A stretch of 64,000 nt of DNA from Tetragonia tetragonoides (lineage: Eukaryota; Streptophyta; Magnoliopsida; Caryophyllales; Aizoaceae), in the NCBI GenBank assembly GCA_038025085.1, contig CM076139.1, positions 16,013,307 to 16,077,306 of the forward strand, read 5' to 3'. The notes below the pieces were generated by a model. That model was not told the origin of the DNA. It did no database searches and saw only the letters and a program-made list of their open reading frames with translations. This document shows positions 48,412-60,800 of this stretch, one piece after another. A program made the position numbers and the translations under genes. The first letter of the stretch is position 1. Each line of letters opens with the position of its first letter.

Positions 48412-49744
48412 ATATATTGATTTTTTTCACTTTGTGGGTACCAAAATCGGAATATTAAAATCCCACCACACCTTTATGAATCACACTATCATGTCATCAT
48501 TAGACAAAAAGGTTAACACAGAATTAATATACAAATCGAAGTTGCCATATGTGTCATGAATCATACAAGAGTATATATTTTGGGTGTAAACCTAATAAGC
48601 ATCTCTCGACACATAACCTCGAATTTGAAAATATAATATATGTAAATCCTCTCAGGTAGTCTCAAACTCTTGACCTGATATTACTTACAAGTTACAAGTC
48701 ATTGTTTGCATTTATTAGTAGATCATTGATCAAACACTTTTCTAATAATGGAGCTCCACATATTTTAATGAGCTTGAGTTGAAGGGTGTGTTTTTTTCCA
48801 TTGATTCTTAGTGTCACTGATTTTGTAAGGTTCAATAATTTCCACTGATTTAGTAATATCGATCTTTCCACCCATTTCTATTGATTTAATAAGATCAAAT
48901 AAGTGAGAAAAACACACCTAAAGTCGATCCGTTAGGAGTAAAGTGTAGAGATCATTCGTCATCTATGCCTCTTTTGCTCGTCCAAAAGAGGGTGCAAGTG
49001 GATGGCGACCGGGGCATCCCCCGTTACGTCATGTTCGTATTCTCGTGTTCAATAGCGAACATATTATCAGACTAGCTGAACTACCCGCGTAAGCATTATT
49101 GACCCCGTCAACGTAACACCAACAAGGGGCTAGTATAGTTCCTAGAAGCTAACAGACACAAGGCATGGAGGGAATGGAGTTTCAAATTCATGACTTTACC
49201 TTACCAAACCACTTAGGAGTAAGCTTGGAACCAATAAATCACCACCCTTGTTGGTATCATCTATGCCTCTTGGCAGCCCTCAGCGGGGTTCAAATACAAG
49301 CATGATGTCCCAACACTCCCAAAGTGCGCAAAAACATCCGTCCAAACTCCAAACGGCTTCGATTTCGATTTTTGTTGCTTAACCCAATTGACACGGAAGT
49401 GTTGGGGATCCGTCCATTATATAATTGGGACTTTCAATAAGTACAATCCATCCCTTCAAGCAAGGCTTCTAGACACACCTCAAAAAAAAAAAAAAAAAAA
49501 GCTTCTAGACAATAGGGGAGCCAGGAGTTTTTATTCGGAGGTGGCAAACCAGATGTACTTAATTAGTCAAAATAAAATTTTTATTTTCTAAATAAGACTA
49601 ATTTTAAATAATACTTACCCTTTAAATTTAAAAATAAGTAGCTTTTTGTCCTTTCTGTAAGTTTTTCCCTAACTTTATAGAATATCGTATATTATCGGTT
49701 CAAGTTACAATATCAAGTAATAATATAAGAAAAGGAGCTAAAAT

Positions 49745-50120
49745 GGCTCAAAAACAGAACCAAGGAAAGCAAATGGAAGAAGCAGCAAAAAAGGAGTGCT
49801 TTCTCTGCCACAATCTATGAGATATGGAGAGAAAGGAATTTCAGAATTTTTAGAGGCATCAAACCGCAACCTTCTCAGTTGATTTACCAGATAAAGTTCA
49901 ATGTGTGCGCTGGAATTCTCGCTAAACCAGTAGCTGATAAAGATGCCATAACGTAGGGGTTGATGGACTGAGTTTTTTTTTTTTTTTTCCTGTTTGCTTG
50001 CCTCTCTGTACTGATTTTTCCTTAAGGAAAATCTGGTAGAACTAGTGTAATTGTGTGCTACTCTGGTGCACTATATTGTACTGTTTTGCCAATGAGGGAG
50101 CCACTTTGATTTCCTTTTGG
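49745..50120 (+). pseudogene. L1-type LINE 3' end fragment
   Basis: From about 49797 a frame reads ATIYEIWRERNFRIFRG and then QLIYQIKFNVCAGI before a stop at 49953. This resembles the C-terminal zinc-finger end of plant L1 reverse-transcriptase ORFs. A T-rich 3' tail follows. The upstream coding part is missing. Confidence 0.6.
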
Positions 50121-50249
50121 AGGATGAAATATACTTCTAACATTTTCCCAAAAAAAAGTACCTTCCAAAAGAAAAATATATATATAAGATAAGAAAACTA
50201 AAGCTAAAAAGATAATGAAGAAAAAATGACATAATAACAACACAAAAAC

Positions 50250-50372
50250 TCGTATAAGGCGGGCTTAAGGTGAGACTCTCTGTAACAATCATGACGTCAT
50301 GCTTATGTCATGCTTGGCTATAGAGAATAGAGACTAGGAAGGGCCTCACCTTGAGGCGGCCTTATAGGAGAC
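50250..50372. mobile_element. Small inverted-repeat element
   Basis: Left CGTATAAGGCGGGCTTAAGG and right (minus strand) CTATAAGGCCGCCTCAAGG are inverted matches separated by about 70 bp. Target duplication not resolved. Confidence 0.5.
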
Positions 50373-50689
50373 ATTTTGTAATAACAAAGGGTAAAAAGCG
50401 TAAGATTAAAAGAAAAATAGAAGTTCAAATTAGGAGTGAATTAAAAGAAAGGAGAAAAGGGATATATGTAAAAAGAAAAAGAAAAAGGTAAAATAAGTTG
50501 CACGTACAGTTTAGAACTTAGAAGAAAAGGAAAAAAAAACAAGGAAATGCTGCTTCCAAGAATCGAACACGGCACCTACAACAAGAAAACTAAGCCAGAT
50601 CTTATGGGGGAGCGGGAGACCAGCGAAGCAATAGAGATGATATGACAAAAACATGCATACATTTTATTTATTTTCTGGATGATGGGGGA

Positions 50690-51188
<499 letters not shown>

Positions 51189-51774
51189 ATGGGGGAGACC
51201 ATGGCACACACTGGCCTCCCACTGTCTCCGCCACTGCTTCTAGAGACACCCAAAAAAGCTTCTAGATGCATAGTCCTATCTTTATGATCGATGGCTGGTA
51301 GAGTATTCATAGTGCTAATTTTTTCCAAACATAATTGGTGACTGACTTCCTTCCGACCGCTCATGTAATCATGTTGCATGCACGATAGCACTGGACTACT
51401 CGTGCAATAATTGAGCTACAATTAACATAGTCATTAATATGTCTAATTAGAAGACACAGGTGAAACTAACTACTTTAAAATAATATTTGGTTGATCCAGT
51501 GGTTTAATAACCAACACAATTTTATTAGGGTAATTAATTGTGTGAGGGATTCTCACAAAATTTAGATTAGAGAGTAGTTTTACCAAAACTCCTATTAAAT
51601 ACTCTAATTTATATTGTGTGTTGTTAACCTATAGGATCAACCTATCATTCTCTTATTAATTGCGGTATGAAAATGGCAGTGAAGTAGTTGTTATTGCCCT
51701 AATACGTAGAATAGACTCACTTATCTTTTATTTACTTTATCACTACTTCTCTTTTACAAAAATTTGTCCGGCCT

Positions 51775-52480
51775 ACTTACAACTTACAAGTCATTATTTA
51801 TATTGATTAGGAGATCATTGATCAAACACCTTTTCAATAATGAAGCTCCACATACATATTTTAATAAGCTTGAGTTAAAGGATATGTTCTTTTTGACTAA
51901 TTCTCATTGATTTGATCGGATTCTGCAAGATTTTATTTCAATAATTTTTACTGATTTAATAAGGTCCCGTCACTATTTTTATATTTTTAGTAAAAAAGAA
52001 GACACCCAAAATCGACGCATTCTGAGTAGGTGTCATCCTATTCCTCCGGGCAGCCCTATTGACGGCAGCGGGGTCAAATACGTGCATGATGTCCCGACTC
52101 CCAAAGTGTGCAAACATAAACATCCGTCCAAACTCTTGCTTAACCCCATTGACACAGGAAGTAGGGGTCATTTGTTGTCATGCATCCAACTATCCCAAAG
52201 TTTAGCAACATCCGTCCAAATATAATTGGCAATTTCAATACAATCCATCCCTTCAAGCAAGGCTTCTAGACGCCCCAAAAAAAGGCTTCTAGATGCCCCA
52301 AAAAAGGCTTCTAGATGTAAAGTCTTTATCCTATTATCGATAGTAGAGTTTTCATAGTGCTATTTTTTTCCAAACAAAATTGGTGACTGACATATTTGAT
52401 GTTTTGTTTGGGACCGCCCATGTTGCATGCACGATAGTGCTGGACTACTCTTACAATAATTGACCTACTGACGTATTGAA
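51775..52480. repeat. Segmental duplication, copy 2
   Basis: Compact counterpart of 48680-51420 in direct orientation, without the LINE and hAT insertions. A segment related to the GGTCACT repeats follows near 52500-52620; 52480-52848 otherwise shows nothing recognisable. Confidence 0.7.
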
Positions 52481-52848
52481 TAAACCAATTTGAGACTACA
52501 TCTCTTAAAATATAATAAATATACGCGAGGTTTTTTCGATAAATTTTAGGTGAGTTGATAGTCACTTTCTTATAAAATAATGGTCACTATTTCTATACAT
52601 TTCTAAATAATTTCATAGTCTTTCAAAAAGTTTTAAATTGGAGAATTTCAAATAAATATCACAACCTTGACATTTGAAAATTTTCTCCATTACCTCTCTC
52701 TTCTTTACATTTGTCAATGCATCAAAATATTTTCTTTTATTGAAATTCAAATTATCAATTTGAATATTCAAATACACACTTAAAAAATTAAAGATTACTT
52801 TATACGGTTTAGGGATCATTTTGAGTATATACCGTGTTACTTTTTTTC

Positions 52849-53251
52849 TAAAGATGGCTTCGTGTCGTGCTCGGACCCTGCTCGTGCCGAGCCTTCGTGC
52901 TTTGTAACAGTGTCGTGCAATGTCGTGCTTCGTGTCGTGACGTGTCGTGCCTGCTCTTCCAAAAGGTAGGCCCAGGTTGTACCCGTGCCCGTGCCCGTGC
53001 TCGTGCTCGTGTCGTGCTGTGCTCGTGTCGTGCGTGCCGTGCCTATGCTTTTTATTTCAAATAATAATATTAAAATTTTCGCTCTGCCCTATCGTGCTGT
53101 GCCTGACCGCGCCCAACCGTGTTTTTTTTTTCAAAATCCAGACCCGAATTGTCATTCGTGCCTGTGCTTCCTCCGTACCCGTGCCGTGCCGTGTAAAAAG
53201 CATGCTCAGTCATGCCGTACCTCGTGCTAATCGTGCCCAATGTCATCTCTA
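52849..53251. mobile_element. Decayed hAT-like MITE rich in CGTGCC words
   Basis: Starts TAAAGATGGCTTCGTGTCG and ends, on the minus strand, TAGAGATGACATTGGGCACG. CGTGCC/CGTGTCG words dominate the interior and generate Arg-Ala-rich false frames. Flanking 8-mers match only partly. Confidence 0.55.
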
Positions 53252-53381
53252 CTTTTACCCGTCACACAATACCACAATTCCAGAAGATAGAGAATTGACA
53301 TTTTCTTAATAGGGTTTGCCTTAATTTCACACAAAAGTTTATAAATAGTTATTTGGTTCCCCAAAGTGGCAAAGATGCATC

Positions 53382-56300
53382 CAGGGCCGTCTTCGACATT
53401 TTAGGGGCCCTGTGCAAAAGTGTGACTTGAGGCCCCTAAAAAGCAAAAAAAAAAATTGCGGTGATAAACTTTAATTAACATTCATTTGCCTAAATGAAGT
53501 ACAAAAAGTTTCTGTCAAAAATCATTAATATAGTTCAAAAAGAATGTGACATTCATCCACAAAGACCTGTAAATGTAGCTGAGAATACTTTGCATAATCT
53601 AATAACATGGTCGGTACTATTGCACCACAAAATTAAATTAAAAAACAACTAGCTTCATTTGAATAGCGACATCCTTCTAGCATTCCTTGAAGCAAAATCG
53701 TTGACTAAATCTTCACAATCAACACTTTCCAAAATATCATTCTCAATTGCTATCGTTGCTAGTCCATTAAGTCTATCTTGTGTCATTGTAGAGCGCAAAT
53801 AAGACTTCAACAACTTCAACTTGGAAAAACTTCTTTCTGCGGATGCAACAGTCACGGGAACCGTCAACAATATTCTATAGGCAACAATTGCATTAGGAAA
53901 AAAATCTAAACGTTTTAAGAGTTTTAAAATATCAAATGCTCTCATCTTTTCCTCAGGCAAGCATTCCCGAAGCAACTGTAGCTCCAAATACAATTTGTTT
54001 GCATCGATATCAGAATGTTCATGATTTTTAAGTGCAAATTCTAAACAACTACAACAAGATTTTAGACTCATATGATCCAATGATTGCAACTTGTCAGAAG
54101 TAAACAAGAAACCAAAAACATCTTCATATTGTTGATATTGCTCAAACCTCCTATTAAGTGAAACAATTGCTTGATCAACAATGCATACAAAATAACTAAT
54201 CCTAAATAATTCCTTTGCAGATTTTTCAGCTAATGAGTCATCATTTGAATTCTCATCAAAATGTTTTTTCCTTCGAATTTGACGCCTTTGAGAAAATACT
54301 GGATTGATATCCAATTGAGAGGCAAGCTGTTCAGCAGCACTAATAGCATTATCAAAACCAGTTTGTCTATATTTTTCAAAATACAAAATCAACCCTCTTA
54401 CTTTTTCAAGAGCAACATCAATGAGCATATCTTTGGATTGTAAATGCTTGCTTATTAAATTCACTGCATATAATATCTCAAACCAAATTATTAATGACAC
54501 CAAAAACTCAAAGTCACCTAGCTCATTTTTTGCTAAAGATTGAGCTTCACTTCTGATTTTAGAATCATTATCAGTTTCTGCTATTTGAAGTAAAGCTTCT
54601 CTTATTTCTAAAATCTGAAATCTTATAGCTTTCACACTCTGAACACGACTTTCCCAACGAGTGGATGACAATGGCTTAAGAGTCAGCCCCGTTACATTAT
54701 CTTTCAAAACTTGCCATCTCTTAGTAGAATTTGCAAATATAGTGTAGATGCGTTGTATGACTCCAAAAAAGTCCCTAGCCTTACCGGAAACATTAGCTAT
54801 ATCACATAACATCAAGTTAAGACTATGAGCACCACAAGGAGTATAAAAAGCTCTAGGATTTATATCTAAGAGTTTCTTTTGGACTCCTTGATGTTTTCCT
54901 TTCATATTTGACCCATTGTCATAGCTTTGTCCTCGCACATTATCTATATCTAGATCAAGCAACTTCAGTTCATTTTGTAAAACATCAAAAAGTCCCTGCC
55001 CAGTTGTATCATTCACATTCAAAAATCCTAAAAAAGATTCCTCAATCGTAACACAAGTTGAAGAAACATCCACATATCTTAATATCAAAGACATTTGTTC
55101 TTGGTGACTAGCATCGGGAGTACAATCAAGTATCACCGAGAAATACTTCTCATGCTTTATTTTTTTGATGATTTCAGATTTAATTGTAGAAGCAAGCAAA
55201 AGTATTAACTCATTTTGAATGTTATGACCAAGATAATGAACATGAATATCATCATTTCTAATGCGTTGAACATGCTCTCGAATAACTAGGTCAAACTCTG
55301 CTGACATTTCAATTAAGCCCAAAAAATTCCCATTGTTGTCTTGAAACAACTTTTCATTAGTACCACGGAAAGCAAGATTACGTTTTGCCAAATATTTAAC
55401 AAATGAAATAATTCTTACTAACACATTTTTCCAATGCTCTTTTTCTTTCCGAAGTTGCATTTGAGCTACTTTATCAATAGTTCGATTCTTTTGAAGCCTT
55501 AAACGCAAATCATACCAAGTGATCATATTCTTAACATGCGCTATGCTGGATTCATGCTCTCTTAGCCTATTGCTAATATGTGACCAGTCCCCAAATCCTT
55601 CATTAATTAATTGACCTTTTGCAAGGTCTTTTTTGAAAATTTTACAGCAAAAGCAAAACACTTTATCAAGCTCCTTTGAATAGACAAGCCAATCTCTATC
55701 CGACTTCTCTCCATTTGATAAAATCCTAGTATAGAATGTGGAAGAAAATCGTCTAAAATATTTATCCTTAGGACCTTTTTCAATAGACATATCTCTTTTA
55801 GGGCCCCCATTTGCCACTAAAAGATCGATCATTTTCGAATCAAGGGCATCCCAAAGCCTTGGATCAAATATATCCACCATAGGTTCAACATTATCATTAA
55901 CCTCAACATCTTTATTTACATTATCTACATCATTAATATTATCATTCTCAATCTCAATCTCAATAGGCACATCACCATTATTAGGAGCATTTTCCTCATT
56001 TATAGGCACATTAATATCATCAGCAACACCAACATCATTCTCATTTATATGCAAATTCACACCAACATCAACATTGTTCACATCTGCAGACACATCACCA
56101 TTTTGGTTTTCATTTGGAACTTCTGACTCTTTGATAAAGAACTTATCAATAGCTCCTATTTGAGTCCTAGTTAACTCTATAATTTTTTTCTTTTTTTTAC
56201 GCTTTTCACATCCAGAATTATACTTTCTAAACTTAGAAGACATAACCACAAAAATTAGAGCAATATAGAGAAAAATCAAGGAGCGAAAAAACCTGGGAGT

Positions 56301-57561
56301 TGACGGCTGATGTTTACGAATTAAACACCATCTGATCCATTTTTTTCCTTTCAGTCAAAAACCTTCAATAAAAGGTATCATCTCATCAGAAAAAGAAATA
56401 AAGAAAAGTACAATATTGAACAAATTCTTGAAAGTTATCAAAAATAATAAAAAAAAAAGGTATCATCTCGCTCTAGTAATACATCACATGCTTAGGTGAA
56501 AAACTGAAAATAGATAATTGTCTCATTGCAAAGTCAACTAGAACATATTTGTGGCCACCAGTAAACCAAAAGTTGTCCTGGAATACTATAGAAAAACTGC
56601 TGAGGAACACAGCACAAAAATCATTTGGTGGAATATAAGCAGCAATTTCAAAAGAACTAATTACTGCATTCTAAAAGAAAGGTGGGCAAGGACTTCAGCT
56701 TGAAAAACTAGAGGTAACTTCCTGCGGAGAAGCAAGCATGATAATCACCTTCTAGCCCCGCCTCTGATTATAAAACAACCACGCTATGATGTATTTAAGT
56801 TATTAACACCTAATTAGTTCACATCTACTATACCTTTGTATCCTAGAAGGGCTAGAACACTGGAGGAAAAAAAAGGCAGAAAATTGTTGACCAAATAATC
56901 AAATTCCTAACGCCATTCATTCTCAAAATCTCAATAAAACAATCATATATACTTAAAATTACCAAAGACAATGAATAATTTACACGAAACCAACATCAGA
57001 TTGTTTAATTTAGGGGAAAGAGAGAGATTAGGGTTCGAGTAGTTTACCTCACAATTGGTTGCAAATGAATTAAGAAGAAACGAATTTTTGGGTACAACCC
57101 ACTACCCAAATTCATAAACAGTATCAAGCAATTTGTAGTTCAAACCCAATTTCAGAGGAAGAAGATGAGATGAGAATAGATGAAGAAAAGAGAAGAGTAA
57201 TTGGATATGATTTAATAACCCACAAAATATATACGGGAGAGAGAAGAAGAGAAGAAGGAGATCAATTATTGCCATTGAATGAGATATTGAATTGATTTGC
57301 CGTTGTAATTTTGGAATTGACAGAGGTGTGGAAAATTGAAGAAGAAGATTGGGGAAGAAGGTGAGGCGTCAATTTGGCTACTTTCCTCTTTCAATCTGCT
57401 TTTTTGCTTTCTGGCCTTTCTCCCGTGTCTTCTGTAGAAACACTAGTATTTAGTACAATTTTTTTTTTTTTTTTTTTTTTAAACTGGGTGGGCTTTTTTT
57501 TTGGGGCCCCTAAATTTTGGGGCCCTGTTGCCCCACATGAACCTGTTCATAGCCTGGCCTG
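53382..57561 (-). mobile_element. Full-length autonomous-type hAT transposon, 4,180 bp
   Basis: Ends CAGGGCCGTCTTCGAC (left) and CAGGCCAGGCTATGAAC (right, minus strand) are imperfect inverted repeats. GATGCATC flanks both sides (53374-53381, 57562-57569) as an exact 8-bp duplication. Subterminal GGGGCCCT/AGGGGCCC words occur at both ends. It contains one uninterrupted transposase gene on the minus strand and a leader with a likely 5'-UTR intron (donor GTGAG|GTAAAC near 57048; acceptor CTCCCAG near 56292). Confidence 0.93.
53655..56243 (-). CDS. hAT transposase with TTF-type zinc finger (862 residues, intact)
   Basis: DNA-cutting and joining enzyme of the hAT superfamily, of the DUF4371/TTF-finger group. 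The start is taken at MSSKFRKYN, the first ATG of the frame. Residues 10-25 are Lys/Arg-rich, a likely nuclear signal. Residues 45-130 are an Asn/Asp/Glu-rich low-complexity linker. About 180-260 form a TTF-like finger (FCFCC and later H-x-H spacing around HESSIAHVKN). The catalytic core shows VILDCTPDASHQEQM (first Asp), GQSYDNGSNMKG (second Asp) and an alpha-helical insert. The C-terminal dimerisation domain reads VTVASAERSFSKLKLLK and STMTQDRLNGLA. Length is normal for the group. There are no stops or frameshifts, so the element may be active or only recently silenced. Confidence 0.93.
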   Translation of the reverse strand: MSSKFRKYNSGCEKRKKKKKIIELTRTQIGAIDKFFIKESEVPNENQNGDVSADVNNVDVGVNLHINENDVGVADDINVPINEENAPNNGDVPIEIEIENDNINDVDNVNKDVEVNDNVEPMVDIFDPRLWDALDSKMIDLLVANGGPKRDMSIEKGPKDKYFRRFSSTFYTRILSNGEKSDRDWLVYSKELDKVFCFCCKIFKKDLAKGQLINEGFGDWSHISNRLREHESSIAHVKNMITWYDLRLRLQKNRTIDKVAQMQLRKEKEHWKNVLVRIISFVKYLAKRNLAFRGTNEKLFQDNNGNFLGLIEMSAEFDLVIREHVQRIRNDDIHVHYLGHNIQNELILLLASTIKSEIIKKIKHEKYFSVILDCTPDASHQEQMSLILRYVDVSSTCVTIEESFLGFLNVNDTTGQGLFDVLQNELKLLDLDIDNVRGQSYDNGSNMKGKHQGVQKKLLDINPRAFYTPCGAHSLNLMLCDIANVSGKARDFFGVIQRIYTIFANSTKRWQVLKDNVTGLTLKPLSSTRWESRVQSVKAIRFQILEIREALLQIAETDNDSKIRSEAQSLAKNELGDFEFLVSLIIWFEILYAVNLISKHLQSKDMLIDVALEKVRGLILYFEKYRQTGFDNAISAAEQLASQLDINPVFSQRRQIRRKKHFDENSNDDSLAEKSAKELFRISYFVCIVDQAIVSLNRRFEQYQQYEDVFGFLFTSDKLQSLDHMSLKSCCSCLEFALKNHEHSDIDANKLYLELQLLRECLPEEKMRAFDILKLLKRLDFFPNAIVAYRILLTVPVTVASAERSFSKLKLLKSYLRSTMTQDRLNGLATIAIENDILESVDCEDLVNDFASRNARRMSLFK

Positions 57562-57812
57562 GATGCATCACTCAACGATCATCAACCAAACACGCAAAAA
57601 AGTGACAACTGCATAGTCCAACTACATACTGAAAAGCAAGATCAATATGTAAAATCATTAGGTAATCAGTATCACCTTTTTACACAATCACACTCACACC
57701 CAACAATTTGTAATTCTCCATTTCTATATATATATATTCACGTCTAATCACAAAGTTGTCTGTTGCGCTCGATCTCCTCATTCTCTCTCTCTCTCTTTCT
57801 AAAATCGTGAAG
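57562..57812 (+). promoter_or_regulatory. Upstream region of hydrolase 2
   Basis: Short region between the hAT element and the hydrolase 2 start, with TATATATATA at 57726-57737 and a CT-rich leader (57780-57800). The autonomous hAT element therefore ends only about 250 bp upstream of this gene. Confidence 0.4.
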
Positions 57813-60800
57813 ATGGTCGAAAGGGGAAGCAGGAAGAAGTCAGTCCCAAATTCTCCTGGTTCTTCTTTCTTTTCTCTCTAATGGTTGCATGACATTATTT
57901 CCTTCATTTGTTCCTTTTATTGATTTATTATATATTGTTGTCTTTTATTTTCAGATATAACTCATAAGAATTTCCTCCAAATTGCTTTGCTTATAGAGAT
58001 AAATAGATAATTACAGTACTTCTGGATCTGCATTTTTGTGGGGATTATTCCTAATACAAGTCCGAATATTCATTAGTATGTTAGAGCATCTCCAATGCAA
58101 GGCTTTTGGAGAGGTTTGTGAGGTGAAAAACCCTTCCAAAAAACTTCTACCCAATAAACCTTTTTTTTTTCACAAACCACTTTGTCTAAACAAATCAGGT
58201 TTGTGGCATACTCTATTTCTAAATTGGGTCCCTCACCTAGAAGTTTTTGGAGGTTTATACCATTGGAATGGAAGGGTTAAATAAAGAGAATTTTTGCAAT
58301 GATGATGTGGCTCAAATAAAAACCCACTTACAGCTTTGTAGTATTGGAGATGCTCATCTTACAATACTACTCACATTAGTATATTCACTTATTGCAATTA
58401 TCTTAATCACTTTCTTACTATAATAAGTAGTATAAATTATGATGATCATTAGTCCTTAGTACAATAATCCTCACTTAAACATGGCTCCTTGACGTTTGAC
58501 ACGTATCGATTTCGGATGAAGGGAGTGGTTTCCTTGGCCTTTTGTAGAGGTTCATGTATAAGTTGAGTGTTCCACATTATATCTGGTACGGATAGTTGTA
58601 GTCTATAACCTTGGTGGGTTAATTCTCCTTTTGCCAATTGATTTTAAAATAAAATCTCACTTGATTTATGTGCTAGAGGGGGGTTGGGCTCCCTTCTTAG
58701 TGTTCTCGATCCCCTAACACTTTTAAGTACATGTACTCGATCTAATACACTTTTAAAATTGTTGTTTCTTAGCATAAATTGAATGAATGCTGTTAGATTT
58801 TCATATTTGGACGCTAATCAAGTGAGCAAATACTCCAACCCAAAACCAATTAGTAATGAGTGGAGTCACTTGGTTATAAGCAAGTTTAACACCACTAAAT
58901 CTTTCTATTTGGGACACAAACCCACTTTAACAAATGTTGATTAGCCAAGCATAGGCGGATCCAGTACGGGGTCCCGGGCAACCAGTTTTTTCGGAAAATT
59001 TTGCTAAAATACTCTAGTTTTTGGAATTTTTTTGAAAATTATTGCTAAAATACCCTAATAATTTAGTTTCGGTACCCATATTATTTAATAATTCAGTTTC
59101 GGCACCCATATTATTAGTTTTCTAGATCCGCCACTGTAGCCAAGCAAAATTTAAAATTTGATCAGTTCAGCTTTTCACTGTGTAGTTTTAGTGGTGACCA
59201 TGGTTTCATTATATACCAAATCATGTCTGCCCTGTCTATGCTGATTGAGAGGAGCCTAATTAGAGGCCACTTGAGGAATCCTGGATTTGGATGCCTAGAA
59301 TTTATCATAATGCATTATTTCGGTCTTGTGCTGTTCTGCAGTTGATTTAAATTTCTACAAGTTCCTTTCTTATGATTCATAACATTATGAGCGAGTTGGC
59401 GGCCATGGATCAATGTACTTGCTGCTCCGAACTGATTGTTTCGATGTTTGCACGTAACGATATATGATTCTGTAACCAATTTCCAAGGTTATAGTTTGAC
59501 AAGAAAAAATGAACCTTAATTTTCAGGCTCAGTTTTTCTAGTTGTGATTTTGGGTTGTTGCTTGGCATGGGCTTATAAGGCTATCTGCCCTCCACCTCCC
59601 AAAATCTGTGGTTCACCTGACGGGCCTCCCATTACAGCGCCAAGAATCAAGCTAAGGGATGGAAGGCATTTGGCCTACAAAGAGCATGGTGTACCAAGAG
59701 ACCAAGCAAAGTATAAGATTATCTTTGTCCATGGGTTTGACAGCTGCAGACATCATGCTGTCGTTGCAACAGAACTCTCTCCTGTATGTACATACTAAAT
59801 TTTCACTTTTGATTTATATTATCAGTATCTGATTTCATAGCATTCTTGCTTACTAGTTGCTTCTTCCAGGAATTATTTGAAAGCTTAGGGATATACATTG
59901 TATCATTTGATAGACCCGGATATGGAGAGAGTGACCCAGACCCAAAGCGAACACCAAAGAGCATTGTTCTAGATATTGAAGAGCTTGCTGATCAGCTCAA
60001 GCTTGGGCCAAAGTTCCATGTGATTGGCTTCTCCATGGGTGGAGCGGTTGTTTGGGGCTGCCTAAGATATATTCCACATAGGTATACCATTCTGTTTTGT
60101 GTGAAACTTGTGGATCATGCTAAATAACAACATGCTATATGGCATATTTATCTTTCCAAACCTATGTCCAACGTATTAGATATATAACGGTTACAACTTA
60201 CATGTGAATCATTGCTCTTGTATGAGTTGCAATGATTACAGATTAAACATCTACTTTGTTGTTTTCCAATTCTTTTTCCGTTGTTTTCTTAAATTTATGC
60301 TATCAGGCTAGCTGGAGCAACATTGTTAGCACCAGTTGTGAACCCCTGGTGGTCTGGTTTACCAGCTAACCTTACCAGGGAAATGAGAGGATTAAACACC
60401 AAAGGGAGTGTACGGGATATGTTATCAGGTAGTGTGGCACACTATCTGCCATGGCTGACTTATTGGTGGCAGACTCAAAAGATTTTCCCAGCTTCAAGTG
60501 TCATCGCTCATAGTTCTGATGTCCAGTCTTCCCAAGACAAACAACTCATGCATAAGTTTGAGAGGAAAGACCATTCGGTAAAACTATCTCACTCTCAGTT
60601 GTTTTATTGATGTTACTACAACTATAAATGACAAATATTTTGTGTTGCCTTACGAGTCAGTGGACTTTATGGCTTTTTGAGGTTTGATAAATGGTAGATA
60701 GTTGCATGGATGAAGGAAGCATCAAATATGGTTTTTGAACTTAAAAATTTATACGATGATCGCTTATAGAACTAAATTTATGAATTTGAGCTATTTGGCC

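Noticed and set aside
52867..53309. Arg-Ala-rich frames on the plus strand
   Set aside because: Generated by CGTGCC repeat words in a decayed MITE.
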